From assembly GCA_001513105.1 (NCBI GenBank), contig LFSH01000057.1, positions 1 through 45,684 of the forward strand: a stretch of 45,684 bases of DNA, read 5' to 3'. The stretch's first letter is position 1. Every line of letters starts with the position of its first letter. The position numbers were made by a program, and so were the translations under genes. Under the pieces are notes generated by a model, which was not told the DNA's origin, ran no database searches, and worked only from the letters and a program-made list of their open reading frames with translations. Positions 18,809-28,960 of this stretch are shown here, one piece after another. Source of the stretch: Clostridiales bacterium DTU070 (GTDB taxonomy: Bacteria > Bacillota > Clostridia > DSM-8532).

Positions 18809-18857
18809 AATAATTAAACGCTTAACTATTATAATATCTGCAGCCCCAAGGTGTCAA
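18809..18857 (-). promoter_or_regulatory. Consensus promoter and overlapping MarR-type operator
   Basis: On the minus strand a perfect TTGACA (18857-18852) lies 18 nt before a perfect TATAAT (18833-18828). An inverted repeat with 9-bp arms covers 18809-18830: AATAATTAA, 4 nt, TTAACTATT, with one mismatch. It overlaps the last bases of the -10 box and the start point. A repressor bound here would block polymerase, which fits autoregulation by the MarR protein encoded just downstream. Confidence 0.75.
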
Positions 18858-19330
18858 TGAGCAGTTCGGAAGAAATGAACAGAAAATAAACTGAAATTTG
18901 TAACTCTCTTGAAATCGTAAACATGGGCAGTATGGCAATGCAACCTGACGAATGGCTTGGAATAGGAATCGCAATGTGCTACCGGAAGAGCCGGATTAAT
19001 CAGGACCATACATGACAAATTCATGCTTTTTTCTTCTCCGCTGTGCTTAAACAATTCCTGCTAATATTAAATTTCGTTACCTATTAACTGATATATTACC
19101 AATCCCTATTACAACGTCATCTTTGGTTTTGGTATAGTTTGCTGACAAATTACTTATTTTGAACATCAAAATTAAAAAATGATATAACAGGTGTCTTCTT
19201 TAAAAATTGTACATAGTAATTCAACCATATTCCAAAAATCAATAATTTTTGCTATACATTCAAAAACTTATTATCAAGGAATTTGAGAGCTTTTTGGTAC
19301 AAAACGGGAAAGCTCAAAGAATGTATCGGT
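18858..19330. other. Intergenic region between the divergent marR and polC promoters
   Basis: No recognisable gene or structured RNA is seen. A minus-strand frame from an ATG at 19024 to 18854 (56 codons, Cys/His-containing, with a GGAGAAG site upstream) is open. However, it ends within the marR -35 box and resembles no family I know. The right half is strongly AT-rich. Confidence 0.4.
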
Positions 19331-19359
19331 TTGTAATACTTATGCCTATGTGATAAAAT
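19331..19359 (+). promoter_or_regulatory. polC promoter
   Basis: TTGTAA (19331-19336) and TAAAAT (19354-19359) are separated by 17 nt, with a TG two bases upstream of the -10 box (extended -10). The start codon follows about 35 nt after the expected start point. Confidence 0.65.
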
Positions 19360-19399
19360 AGTAAAAAATATCATGGATTTTCTTACGAGGGGATACTGC

Positions 19400-22300
19400 A
19401 TGGGATATACAACAGATAAGCCGCAGAAATTCTGTGAAATGTTCAGTGAAGTTACACTGGACGCCAGGTTAAGCGAAACTTTTTACGATGCAGTGGTTTC
19501 AAAACTCATGTTCATAAAATCCACCGGCCAGGTACAGTTAAAACTTGAACTGCCGTGTTTGGTTAAACTTCAGCTCGTTTATTCTCTTGAAAAGATTCTG
19601 AGCAGGTTTTTCAATACCTCGGTCAGCGTAATACCATGTTTTAATATTGAAAAAAGCGATGCCGAATTTGTAGAATGCTGCAAAGATTATTTATATCAAG
19701 CTGTTTTGAAGAAATCAAAGCATTACGGGGTCCTGATGAAGGACGCCGATATTGAAATTGACGGAAACACCCTGAGGATTCATCTTAAAACCACATCAAG
19801 GGCTATTCTGCAGTCGGGCAATTGCGATGAGTACCTTGAGGGTTTTATAAAGACCTGTTTCAACAGGGATATAAAAGTGGAGTTTATAGATCCGGCCCTC
19901 GATGACAAGGCCGAAGTTCAGTATTTCAAAAAGAAAATGGAGCTTGAAAAGGAAACTATTCAGAAAATAGTAAGTTTCACGGCTGGAAACGGGAACGGTG
20001 AAGGGAGAAAGGTTTCGGCCGGTACCTCGGAATACAGCGCAAATCAGAAATCAAAATCAGGCAATCCCGACCTCGTTTACGGCAAAGACTTTGCAAAAAC
20101 CGAGATTACCAATATGAATGAAGTCACTATAGATTCGGGGCGTGTTACGGTAAAGGGAAAGGTGATAAGGGTTGAGACCCGTCCGCTGAAAAACGGAAAA
20201 ACCCTGTTCTGCTTTGACCTGACCGACTTAACCCATTCCATTACAGTTAAATGTTTTGCGAATGACAAGCAGTTATCGGCCCTGGAAGAGAATATCAAAA
20301 CGGGTTCATGGTTTTATGTATATGGTGACGCCCAGTTTGATTCGTTCAGTAAGGAACTTACAATGCTTGCCCGCGGCATTGTAAGGACGTATGTCAGTGA
20401 AAGAACCGACACTGCGCCCGAAAAGCGCGTGGAGCTGCATGCCCATACCCAGATGAGCCAGATGGACGCAGTGACGCCGGTTAAGGATTTAATTGAGAGA
20501 GCCGCGAAATGGGGTCATACCGCCATTGCAATAACCGATCACGGTGTTGTGCAGGCATACCCTGATGCATACCAGGCAGCGAAAAAGGCTGGCATCAAGA
20601 TTATTTACGGGGTTGAAATTTACCTTTTAGGTGAGGATAAAGCCGACTCAAACGGAAATATAGACTATAAAAATACCGAAACATATCATGCCATATTGCT
20701 GGTTAAAAATCAAAAAGGTCTGAAAAACCTGTATAAACTGATATCCGAAAGCCATCTGAATTTCTTTTACAAAAGGCCGAGGGTTCCGAAAGCAGTTCTC
20801 GAAAAATACAGGGAAGGGCTTATATTAGGCAGCGCTTGTGAAGCGGGCGAAGTATACCGTGCAGTGCTGGAAGGGAAAGATGACGAAGAACTTGTAAGAA
20901 TAGCTTCATATTACGACTATCTTGAAATACAGCCATTGGGGAATAACCGGTTCCTGATTGATTCAGGGCATGTTTCGGGCTTTGAGGAACTGAAGGAAAT
21001 AAACAGGCGTATTGTGGAACTGGCCGGCAGGCTTGATAAGCCCGTGGTGGCCACCGGTGATGTTCACTTCCTGGATAAGGAGGATGAGGTATTCAGGCGC
21101 ATCCTTCAGGCAGGGCAGGGTTACAGCGATGCTGAAAAACAGGCTCCGCTGTTCCTGCGTACAACCGATGAAATGCTTGAAGAATTTGCATATCTTGGTG
21201 AAGATACTGCTTACGAAGTTGTTGTGAAAAACACAATACTCGTTTCGGAATGGACAGAGAACATTCAGCCCATTCCCGACGGAACATTCCCGCCTTTTAT
21301 AGAAGGAGCGGAGGAAGACATTAAGAGAATGTCGGTTATGAAGGCTGAATCGCTGTACGGCTCTCCGCTGCCCGATATTGTGCAGAGGAGGATGGAGAGG
21401 GAGCTTGAGTCAATAATCAAAAACGGGTTTTCAGTGATGTATATTATTGCCCAGAAACTGGTGTCGAAGTCGCTTGAGGACGGGTACCTGGTCGGCTCGA
21501 GGGGATCGGTGGGTTCTTCGTTTGTGGCATACCTTACAGGTATTACCGAGGTTAACTCGTTACCCGCGCATTACAGGTGCAGAAACTGCCTTTATTCCGA
21601 GTTCCCGGAGGAAAGGAATACAGGCTGCGGATTTGATCTTCCCGACAAGGACTGTCCCAGGTGCGGCGAGCCTCTTGTAAAGGACGGCTATGATATACCC
21701 TTTGAAACCTTCCTTGGTTTTGACGGTGACAAGGAGCCGGATATAGATCTGAACTTTTCGGGTGAATACCAGCAGAATGCGCACAAGTACACTGAGGAGC
21801 TTTTTGGCGAGGGGCATGTTTTCAGAGCGGGAACCATTGCCACCGTTGCTGAAAAAACAGCTTTTGGTTTTGTAAAGGGATATCTCAGCGAAAAAGGCAG
21901 TACTGCGACGAATGCGGAGATAAACCGCCTTGTTGCGGGCTGTACCGGTATAAAGCGGACCACGGGGCAGCATCCCGGAGGAGTAATGATTGTTCCGCAT
22001 AACAAGGAGATTTACGATTTTACCCCGATACAGCGCCCTGCTGATGACTCCGAGTCGGATGTAATAACCACGCATTTTGATTACCATTCCATAAGCGGAA
22101 GAATCCTGAAACTGGATATACTTGGCCACGATGATCCCACGGTCATCCGTATGCTCCAGGACATTACAGGGGTGGATCCGAAGGAGATACCGATAGGCGA
22201 AAAGAAGACAATGGAGATCTTCAGGAGCACTGAACCTCTCGGGGTGTCTCCCGAGGATATCGGCAGCCCTGTCGGTACCTTTGGAATACCTGAGTTTGGT

Positions 22301-23158
22301 ACAAGATTTGTCCGCCAGATGCTGATTGAAACAAAACCCACGACTTTCGCGGAACTGATAAGAATTTCAGGACTGTCCCACGGTACCGATGTGTGGACGA
22401 ATAATGCCCAGGAACTTATCAGAAACGGCATTGCCACGCTGGCCAATGTTGTGGCGACCCGCGACGACATTATGCTTTATCTTATACAAAACGGTCTCAA
22501 GCCGTTAACAGCCTTTAAGATAATGGAGGATGTCAGAAAAGGAAAGGGCCTTACTCCTGAGTACGAAGAACAGATGAAGGAGCATAAAATTCCAGACTGG
22601 TATATTGAATCGTGCAAGAAAATCAAGTATATGTTTCCAAAGGCACATGCTGCCGCATATGTAATGATGGCGTTCAGGATAGCCTGGTTCAAGGTCTATT
22701 ACCCCGAAGCATTTTATGCGGTTTATTTTACGGTCAAAGCCGACGAGTTTGATGCGGATATTATCTCAAGGGGCCGGGACAGGGTGCGGTATGAGATTAA
22801 AGAGCTTGAGAGAAAAGGAAATGATATGACTCAAAAGGAAAAGAATCTTTTAACAATTCTTGAAGTTGCAAATGAAATGTACGCGAGGGGAATCAATTGC
22901 CTCCCCGTTGATATATATGAATCGGACGCAACCAGTTTCAAAATTACAGACAAGGGACTGCTTCCCTCTCTGAACTCTTTACAGGGCCTTGGCACCGCTG
23001 CAGCGGCAAACATTGCAAATGCAAGGAAAAACGGCAGGTTCCTGTCGGTGGATGACCTCAAAATCAGGGCGGGTATCAGCAAGGCGGTTATTGAAATACT
23101 TGAAACCCATGGCTGCCTCGACGGTATGGAACAGAGCAACCAAGTGAGCTTTCTGTAA
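19400..23158 (+). CDS. polC: DNA polymerase III alpha subunit, PolC type, lacking the inserted 3'-5' exonuclease domain
   Basis: This is the replicative polymerase of low-GC Gram-positives. The ATG at 19400 is chosen for AGGGGA 6 nt upstream; an ATG at 19373 has no ribosome site. The 1252 residues hold N-terminal domains (about 1-225), an OB fold (about 226-335), a PHP domain, the polymerase core with PDIDLNFSGEYQ and LKLDILGHDDPT catalytic Asp residues, a CxxC/CxxC zinc module, and a helix-hairpin-helix tail. B. subtilis PolC is about 1437 residues because a DnaQ-like exonuclease interrupts its PHP domain. Here only 24 residues separate YGVE (Glu406) from YHA (His430), so that domain is absent. 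PHP ligand positions look intact: His347, His349, Asp380, His381, Glu406, His430, Cys480, Asp554, His556. Confidence 0.95.
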   Translation: MGYTTDKPQKFCEMFSEVTLDARLSETFYDAVVSKLMFIKSTGQVQLKLELPCLVKLQLVYSLEKILSRFFNTSVSVIPCFNIEKSDAEFVECCKDYLYQAVLKKSKHYGVLMKDADIEIDGNTLRIHLKTTSRAILQSGNCDEYLEGFIKTCFNRDIKVEFIDPALDDKAEVQYFKKKMELEKETIQKIVSFTAGNGNGEGRKVSAGTSEYSANQKSKSGNPDLVYGKDFAKTEITNMNEVTIDSGRVTVKGKVIRVETRPLKNGKTLFCFDLTDLTHSITVKCFANDKQLSALEENIKTGSWFYVYGDAQFDSFSKELTMLARGIVRTYVSERTDTAPEKRVELHAHTQMSQMDAVTPVKDLIERAAKWGHTAIAITDHGVVQAYPDAYQAAKKAGIKIIYGVEIYLLGEDKADSNGNIDYKNTETYHAILLVKNQKGLKNLYKLISESHLNFFYKRPRVPKAVLEKYREGLILGSACEAGEVYRAVLEGKDDEELVRIASYYDYLEIQPLGNNRFLIDSGHVSGFEELKEINRRIVELAGRLDKPVVATGDVHFLDKEDEVFRRILQAGQGYSDAEKQAPLFLRTTDEMLEEFAYLGEDTAYEVVVKNTILVSEWTENIQPIPDGTFPPFIEGAEEDIKRMSVMKAESLYGSPLPDIVQRRMERELESIIKNGFSVMYIIAQKLVSKSLEDGYLVGSRGSVGSSFVAYLTGITEVNSLPAHYRCRNCLYSEFPEERNTGCGFDLPDKDCPRCGEPLVKDGYDIPFETFLGFDGDKEPDIDLNFSGEYQQNAHKYTEELFGEGHVFRAGTIATVAEKTAFGFVKGYLSEKGSTATNAEINRLVAGCTGIKRTTGQHPGGVMIVPHNKEIYDFTPIQRPADDSESDVITTHFDYHSISGRILKLDILGHDDPTVIRMLQDITGVDPKEIPIGEKKTMEIFRSTEPLGVSPEDIGSPVGTFGIPEFGTRFVRQMLIETKPTTFAELIRISGLSHGTDVWTNNAQELIRNGIATLANVVATRDDIMLYLIQNGLKPLTAFKIMEDVRKGKGLTPEYEEQMKEHKIPDWYIESCKKIKYMFPKAHAAAYVMMAFRIAWFKVYYPEAFYAVYFTVKADEFDADIISRGRDRVRYEIKELERKGNDMTQKEKNLLTILEVANEMYARGINCLPVDIYESDATSFKITDKGLLPSLNSLQGLGTAAAANIANARKNGRFLSVDDLKIRAGISKAVIEILETHGCLDGMEQSNQVSFL

Positions 23159-23191
23159 GTTTCGCCGGCCAAATGCGCGATTTATTACTGT

Positions 23192-23220
23192 TTGACTAAA
23201 GTTGTCCAATCAGATAAAAT
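23192..23220 (+). promoter_or_regulatory. Promoter of the yerC-secA-folC operon
   Basis: TTGACT (23192-23197) and TAAAAT (23215-23220) are separated by 17 nt. The leader to yerC would be about 125 nt. Confidence 0.7.
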
Positions 23221-23354
23221 ATGTATCGATAAGGGAAACCTATTAATATGACCTCACCCTGTTGATCTGTTTCTTCCTGTGTTTGCGTTATTACCGCGTG
23301 AAAAGATAAGACTTTTTCCAGAAAAAACAGTATGTCTTGTATGGAGTGATTTTT

Positions 23355-23666
23355 TTGAATAAAAAGCTGCGGGACGAGTTAACTGATAAACTTTTTGATG
23401 CAATACTCCTTTTAAAAACCCGGGAAGAGTGCTATAGTTTTTTTGAGGATATAGGCACAATTTCCGAAATCAAAGCGTTTGCACAAAGACTTGAAGTGGC
23501 AAAAATGCTGGATGAGGGGAAAACTTACAGGGAAATACATGAAAAAACCGGGGCCAGTGAAGCTACTATCAGCAGGGTAAGCCGTGCTCTGAATTACGGG
23601 GCGGATGGATACCGTATTGTGCTGGAGCGTCTTAAGCAGGCCGAAAGGAGTGATAAAACAGGTTGA
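23355..23666 (+). CDS. yerC: YerC/YecD family TrpR-like DNA-binding protein (TTG start)
   Basis: This 103-residue protein of the YerC/YecD group carries a TrpR-superfamily helix-turn-helix ([24 protein letters not shown], split by the usual turn). The TTG start at 23355 is chosen because GGAGTG (23343-23348) lies 6 nt upstream and the product then begins [17 protein letters not shown], the normal family start. The family is widespread in Firmicutes but its target is poorly defined. Its stop overlaps the start of secA (TTGA), so the two are likely coupled. I see no trp gene nearby to suggest tryptophan control. Confidence 0.88.
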   Translation: MNKKLRDELTDKLFDAILLLKTREECYSFFEDIGTISEIKAFAQRLEVAKMLDEGKTYREIHEKTGASEATISRVSRALNYGADGYRIVLERLKQAERSDKTG

Positions 23667-26389
23667 AATTATTGGAAAAAATATTTGGTACCTACAGTGA
23701 CAGAGAGATTAAGAGAATAGAACCTATTGTTGACAGGATAGAAGAGCTTGAAAGTGAAATTCAGAAGTTAAGCGACGCAGAGCTGAGGGCAAAGACCCAA
23801 TATTTCAAAAAAAGGCTTCAGGATGGTGAAACCTTGGATGATATTCTTCCCGAAGCCTTTGCTGTTGTCCGCGAAGCATCGAAGCGGGTTTTGGGGCTCA
23901 GGCATTACAGGGTACAGCTGATAGGTGGTATTGTTCTTCACCAGGGGCGTATTGCCGAGATGAAAACCGGTGAGGGTAAAACCCTTGTAGCAACGTTGCC
24001 GGTATATCTTAACGCTCTTGAAGGAAAAGGCGTTCATGTAGTAACCGTCAATGATTACCTTGCCAGGCGTGACGCGGAATGGATGGGCAAGATCTACCAG
24101 TTCCTCGGCATGAGCGTGGGAGTTATAGTTCATGGCCTGGATAACGATGAAAGAAGAAGGGCATATGCCTGTGATATTACCTATGGTACAAACAACGAGT
24201 TCGGGTTTGACTACCTGAGGGATAACATGGTTGTGTACCTTGAGCATATGGTCCAGAGAGGGCACCATTACGCAATCGTGGACGAGGTTGACTCAATACT
24301 GATTGATGAAGCCCGTACTCCCCTTATTATATCGGGTGCCGGGGATAAGTCCACCGATTTGTACCATCAGGCCGATACCTTTGTAAGGAGGCTTAAAAAG
24401 AAAGTTTTCACCGAAACAGACGATAAGACCCTTGATGACGACATTGACGCAGATTATATTGTTGACGAGAAGGCTCATACAGCAACTCTTACCGCCAGGG
24501 GAGTGGAAAAGGCCGAGAGCTTTTTTGGTATAGAGAACCTTTCCGATATAGAGAATATGACCATATCGCACCATATTAACCAGGCACTGAAAGCCCATGG
24601 ACTGATGAAGCGGGATGTGGACTATGTTGTTAAGGACGGGGAAGTTATTATTGTTGATGAATTCACTGGAAGGCTGATGTACGGCCGCAGGTACAGCGAA
24701 GGCCTTCACCAGGCCATTGAAGCCAAGGAAGGCGTTACTGTTGAAAGGGAAAGCAAAACCCTTGCAACGATAACTTTCCAGAACTATTTCAGGCTGTATA
24801 AAAAGCTGTCCGGAATGACCGGTACGGCATTAACCGAGGAACAGGAATTCCGCTCAATTTATAACCTTGATGTTATAGCAATTCCTACGAATCTTCCCGT
24901 GATAAGAGTGGATCATCCCGATGTTGTATACAAGACGAAAGAGGCTAAGTTCAATGCCGTTATTAATGATATTGAGGAAAGTCATACAAAGGGGCAGCCT
25001 GTTCTTGTGGGCACAATTTCAATAGAAACCTCGGAGCATCTCAGCCGCCTGCTGAAGAAGCGCGGTATTCCTCACAATGTTCTGAATGCCAAGTACCATG
25101 ATAAGGAAGCTGAGATTGTTGCGCAGGCGGGCAAGCTGGGTGCTGTTACCATAGCCACAAATATGGCCGGTCGCGGGACCGACATAATGCTTGGCGGAAA
25201 CCCGGAATACCTTGCGAAGCAGGAAATGCGCAAGCAGGGTATGGATGAGTATTATATCAGCATGGCCACGAGCTTTAATGATACCGACGACGAGGAAATA
25301 CTGAAAGCCAGAAATATATACAAGGATCTGTATGCCAGGTTCAAAAAGGAAACCGACGCGGAGAAGGAAAAGGTCATAGCGGCAGGCGGGCTTAAAATAA
25401 TAGGAACCGAACGCCATGAATCAAGGCGTATAGATAACCAACTCCGCGGCCGTTCAGGACGCCAGGGTGACCCGGGTGAATCCCGTTTCTATATTTCCCT
25501 TGAAGATGATCTTATGCGACTTTTCGGTTCGGACCGGCTGACAGGTATGGTTGATATGCTGGGGCTGGAAGATGACCAGCCAATTGAGCATAAAATGCTT
25601 TCAAATGCAATTGAAAACGCACAGAAGAAAATTGAAGGCATTAACTTCAACCGCAGAAAAAACGTGCTGCAGTATGACGATGTCATGAACCAGCAGCGTG
25701 AGATTATATACAAGGAGCGCTTCAGGGTTCTCAACGGTGAAAACCTGAAAGACAACTTCCTTAAGATGATAGATGGTATCATTGACTATATTGCAAATCT
25801 CTACTGCAGGGAAAATCCGTATCCCGAAAACTGGGAATGGAACGGGATAAAATCCCATGTGGAATCCATCCTGCTTCCAAAGGGCTCAGTAAATCCTGAT
25901 GATTTTGATTTTGAATCATTGACCGTTGACAAGTTCAAGTCCATTTTGTATGAAAAGGCGGCTGAAAGGTACAACGCGCAGGAAGAAACCTTTGGCAGCG
26001 AAATAATGAGGCTGCTGGAGCGAAGGGTCCTTCTTAAGAATGTTGACGAAAAATGGATGGACCATATAGATGCGATGGAGCAGCTTAAATTCGGTATAGG
26101 TCTCCGGGCGTACGGCCAGAGGGATCCGATTATTGAATACCGAATGGAAGGCTCGGACATGTTTGACGAAATGATCCGGAGCATCCAGATTGACTCGGTA
26201 AAGGAATTACTGAATATCAGGAAAGAGAACGTAGTGGTACAGAGAACCCAGGTGGCACAGCCGCTTGAGGCTTCCCATGGGGAAGATACGGTTAAGAAAC
26301 CCAAGAAGAGAGCCATGGACAAGGTGGGCAGAAATGACCCATGCCCGTGCGGGAGTGGAAAAAAATACAAGAAGTGCTGCGGGGCATAA
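23663..26389 (+). CDS. secA: Preprotein translocase ATPase SecA (TTG start)
   Basis: This 908-residue motor drives secretory proteins through SecYEG. Walker A (GEGKT, residues 103-107), the DEVD box (207-210) and ARTPLIISG are in place. The helicase-like motif [10 protein letters not shown] and the [13 protein letters not shown] segment complete the two-lobed ATPase. The C-terminus has the CxC...CC zinc motif (Cys894, Cys896, Cys905, Cys906) used for SecB or lipid/ribosome contacts. The TTG at 23663 overlaps the yerC stop; the AAGGAG upstream is about 12 nt away, longer than ideal, which suggests coupled translation. It probably exports the xylanase and the binding lipoprotein among others. 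Confidence 0.96.
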   Translation: MKLLEKIFGTYSDREIKRIEPIVDRIEELESEIQKLSDAELRAKTQYFKKRLQDGETLDDILPEAFAVVREASKRVLGLRHYRVQLIGGIVLHQGRIAEMKTGEGKTLVATLPVYLNALEGKGVHVVTVNDYLARRDAEWMGKIYQFLGMSVGVIVHGLDNDERRRAYACDITYGTNNEFGFDYLRDNMVVYLEHMVQRGHHYAIVDEVDSILIDEARTPLIISGAGDKSTDLYHQADTFVRRLKKKVFTETDDKTLDDDIDADYIVDEKAHTATLTARGVEKAESFFGIENLSDIENMTISHHINQALKAHGLMKRDVDYVVKDGEVIIVDEFTGRLMYGRRYSEGLHQAIEAKEGVTVERESKTLATITFQNYFRLYKKLSGMTGTALTEEQEFRSIYNLDVIAIPTNLPVIRVDHPDVVYKTKEAKFNAVINDIEESHTKGQPVLVGTISIETSEHLSRLLKKRGIPHNVLNAKYHDKEAEIVAQAGKLGAVTIATNMAGRGTDIMLGGNPEYLAKQEMRKQGMDEYYISMATSFNDTDDEEILKARNIYKDLYARFKKETDAEKEKVIAAGGLKIIGTERHESRRIDNQLRGRSGRQGDPGESRFYISLEDDLMRLFGSDRLTGMVDMLGLEDDQPIEHKMLSNAIENAQKKIEGINFNRRKNVLQYDDVMNQQREIIYKERFRVLNGENLKDNFLKMIDGIIDYIANLYCRENPYPENWEWNGIKSHVESILLPKGSVNPDDFDFESLTVDKFKSILYEKAAERYNAQEETFGSEIMRLLERRVLLKNVDEKWMDHIDAMEQLKFGIGLRAYGQRDPIIEYRMEGSDMFDEMIRSIQIDSVKELLNIRKENVVVQRTQVAQPLEASHGEDTVKKPKKRAMDKVGRNDPCPCGSGKKYKKCCGA

Positions 26390-26405
26390 AGAGGAAAGAA
26401 ATATT

Positions 26406-27722
26406 ATGAATTACGATAAAGCCATTGAATATATAGAAAGCCTGGCCAGGTTCGGCAGTAAGCCAGGCCTTGAACGAATCAGGGCCCTGACCGAAAGGTT
26501 GGGTAATCCCCAGGATCATCTGAAGTTTATACACATAGCAGGTACAAACGGAAAAGGTTCCACGTCGGTCTTTATAGCCGGTATCCTGTCATGTGCGGGG
26601 TACTCTGTCGGCCTTTATACTTCGCCTTACCTTGAGCGTTTTAACGAAAGGATACGGCTTAATGGCAAGGAAATAGCAGATGATGAGCTGTGTGAATATG
26701 TCGGAAGAGTTAAGGAAGCAGTTGATAAAATGGTTGCCGACGGACTCGAACAGCCCACTGTGTTTGAAGTGATTACTGCAATGGCTTTTTTGTATTATTA
26801 TGAAAAAAAGTGCGATATTGTGGTACTCGAAGTCGGGCTGGGAGGACGCCTCGACGCCACGAACGTTATTTCTGAATCACTGATTTCAGTCATAACAAAG
26901 ATTTCAAAGGATCATACCGACATATTAGGCAGCACGATCCGTGAAATAGCTTATGAAAAGGCAGGAATAATAAAACAGAACGGCATTGTTGTAACCTATC
27001 CACAGGAAGATTCGGCCTTAAAGGTTATAGAGTCGGTTTGCAGTCAGAGGAATGCAGCTCTTTACCGTGCAGACCCCGGCGAGTTCGGGAATGTTGAGCT
27101 GAAACCCGGAATGCTGTGCCTTACGCATTCCCGTTATGGGGATATAAAAACTCCGGTTGTCGGAGTTCACCAGGTTTATAATGCCGCTGTTGCCCTAAAG
27201 ACCGTTGAGGTGTTAAGACAGTCGGGCATTAACATTAAGGACGGGGATATAATTGAAGGATTCAGGACCGCATCATGGCCGGGCAGGTTTGAATTATTGA
27301 GAAGAAATCCCGATGTTTATATAGACGGTGCCCATAATCCTGACGGTGTCCGTTCGTTTATTGAAACCTTCAGGGCGATATACCCGGGCAGAAAAGCACT
27401 GATAGTATTCGGAGTAATGAAGGATAAGGAGTATGAAACCATGCTGAGGGAGCTTTCTGCGATAACCGAGCGTTTTATTGCAGTAACTCCCGACAATCCG
27501 CGTGCACTTGATGCAGAAAGCCTTGCAAAAACAATGTCCAAGTATTGTAATAATGTAGAATATAGTGATACAATAGAAGAGGCAATTGAAAGAATTCTTG
27601 CATATGCAGCCTGTGATGACATTATTGCAGCATTGGGTTCGCTGTTTTATATCGGCCATGTACGCAAACTGTTTCGTGATCCCGCAGTAAAGCAGCAGAT
27701 GAAATACATTTCGTTCACCTGA
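26406..27722 (+). CDS. folC: Folylpolyglutamate/dihydrofolate synthase
   Basis: This 438-residue ATP-dependent ligase adds glutamates to folates, and in some species also makes dihydrofolate. The ATG at 26406 follows GAGGAA and begins MNYDKAIEYIESLARFG, a typical start. The P-loop GTNGKGS is at residues 46-52, the Mur-ligase-like central domain carries LEVGLGGRLDATN, and DGAHNPDG marks the C-terminal domain. The length fits the family. It lies 16 nt after secA and 19 nt before the TPR gene, probably in one operon with no evident functional link. Confidence 0.94.
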   Translation: MNYDKAIEYIESLARFGSKPGLERIRALTERLGNPQDHLKFIHIAGTNGKGSTSVFIAGILSCAGYSVGLYTSPYLERFNERIRLNGKEIADDELCEYVGRVKEAVDKMVADGLEQPTVFEVITAMAFLYYYEKKCDIVVLEVGLGGRLDATNVISESLISVITKISKDHTDILGSTIREIAYEKAGIIKQNGIVVTYPQEDSALKVIESVCSQRNAALYRADPGEFGNVELKPGMLCLTHSRYGDIKTPVVGVHQVYNAAVALKTVEVLRQSGINIKDGDIIEGFRTASWPGRFELLRRNPDVYIDGAHNPDGVRSFIETFRAIYPGRKALIVFGVMKDKEYETMLRELSAITERFIAVTPDNPRALDAESLAKTMSKYCNNVEYSDTIEEAIERILAYAACDDIIAALGSLFYIGHVRKLFRDPAVKQQMKYISFT

Positions 27723-27741
27723 GGTTCATGGAGGGAGAGGT

Positions 27742-28899
27742 ATGTTTGATTTCAGAGAGGCTCTGGATAGCTTTAAACCTATTAACCTGGAAATGGTTGA
27801 AGAAAGATCGGGTAAGTTGCCGGAGAATATATCCGAAGCTATAAAACTGTTCAACAAAGCACTGGAAGATATACGGTTTAAAAGCGAAGACATGGCAATA
27901 ATAGCGTTAAAGAAAGCGATATCCCTTCATCCGGTTTTCTATGAAGCAATGAACCTGCTGGGTGTATGTTATGCGATGACGGGCAGGGAAGATGCTGCAA
28001 AGGCGGCTTTTCAGAAAGTTATAGATGCTGACGACAGCAGCATAAAAGCAATGGAATACATGAAAAAACTTCAGCCGCAAAGCGACGAGGATATAGATAC
28101 AGGTGTGCCCAAAAAAAGAATCAAAAAAGGCGAAAAGAAAAAAAGCAATTTGGTTTTATTACTGGAAAAAGCATTAAAGCGTGAGGACAAAAAGTTATAT
28201 TACCTGAAATACGTGGTTGGTTTTGTTGCAGGCATACTTGTTACTTCGTTTATATGGTACATGGTACCGACAGGCAAATCATTATTTTCGTTTGACAAAA
28301 TTGAAACCATTGACAAGAACCCCGAACTTGAAGAAAAAATCAATGTACTGAACGAGAGAATAGAAAAACTTGAATTAGACTTAAGGGAACGCAATGATGA
28401 GAACCTTAAACTGATGGACAGTTTCCAGGCATACAAGGAATGGATGACACGCCTGAACGAAGCCGCCAGGGAATACAACAACGGGAATTACATACAGAGT
28501 GCGGATTTACTGTTTAATGCCCAGGAGAATGAAGTCCCCGAGGAGCTGTATGAATACTACAGGAATCTATGGGACGAAGTAAGGCTGGAAGCTGCAGAAG
28601 CTCTTTACAACGAAGCGAACAAAATATACAACAACAACAGGAACAAGGACCCTGAAGTGTATAAACAGGCGCTTGAAAAATACGAAACCTGTCTTTTATA
28701 CATAGAAAATGACAGAGTTTCATACAAGTCCTCTTTATATTACCAGGCGGGTAAGGCAGCTGCCCGATGCGATGAAAAGGACAGGGCGGTTGAACTTTTT
28801 GAGCTGATTGTAAACGAATATCCGAACAGTTCAATGAGTTCCTATGCGATAAACCGGCTGAACGAGCTCAGGGCGGGGAGGGAGATAGGCGGCAGTTAA
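27742..28899 (+). CDS. TPR-repeat membrane protein with a central helix and coiled coil
   Basis: This 385-residue protein has no named family that I recognise. TPR-like helices occupy about residues 28-110 (ALKKAISLHPVFYEAMNLLGVCYAMTGRED). A Lys-rich stretch (about 120-150) is followed by one membrane helix (YVVGFVAGILVTSFIWYMV). A coiled coil (about 190-225) and C-terminal TPR-like repeats (about 240-375, ending AVELFELIVNEYPNSSMSSYAINRL) complete it. By the positive-inside rule the N-terminal part should be cytoplasmic and the C-terminal TPRs outside. TPR pairs often act as scaffolds, so an envelope-assembly role is possible but unproven. It ends the secA-folC operon at a bidirectional terminator. 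Confidence 0.8.
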   Translation: MFDFREALDSFKPINLEMVEERSGKLPENISEAIKLFNKALEDIRFKSEDMAIIALKKAISLHPVFYEAMNLLGVCYAMTGREDAAKAAFQKVIDADDSSIKAMEYMKKLQPQSDEDIDTGVPKKRIKKGEKKKSNLVLLLEKALKREDKKLYYLKYVVGFVAGILVTSFIWYMVPTGKSLFSFDKIETIDKNPELEEKINVLNERIEKLELDLRERNDENLKLMDSFQAYKEWMTRLNEAAREYNNGNYIQSADLLFNAQENEVPEELYEYYRNLWDEVRLEAAEALYNEANKIYNNNRNKDPEVYKQALEKYETCLLYIENDRVSYKSSLYYQAGKAAARCDEKDRAVELFELIVNEYPNSSMSSYAINRLNELRAGREIGGS

Positions 28900-28960
28900 T
28901 CCGGATATGACCCCGGTTTGATGTATAAATAAATCCGATATGCAAATCCAGTGCATAAAT

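Noticed and set aside
19373-19399. Upstream ATG of polC
   Set aside because: It lies close to the -10 box with no ribosome site, while the ATG at 19400 is well spaced from AGGGGA.
23768-24268. Antisense frame of 166 codons inside secA
   Set aside because: It covers the SecA Walker A to DEVD region and has no independent support.
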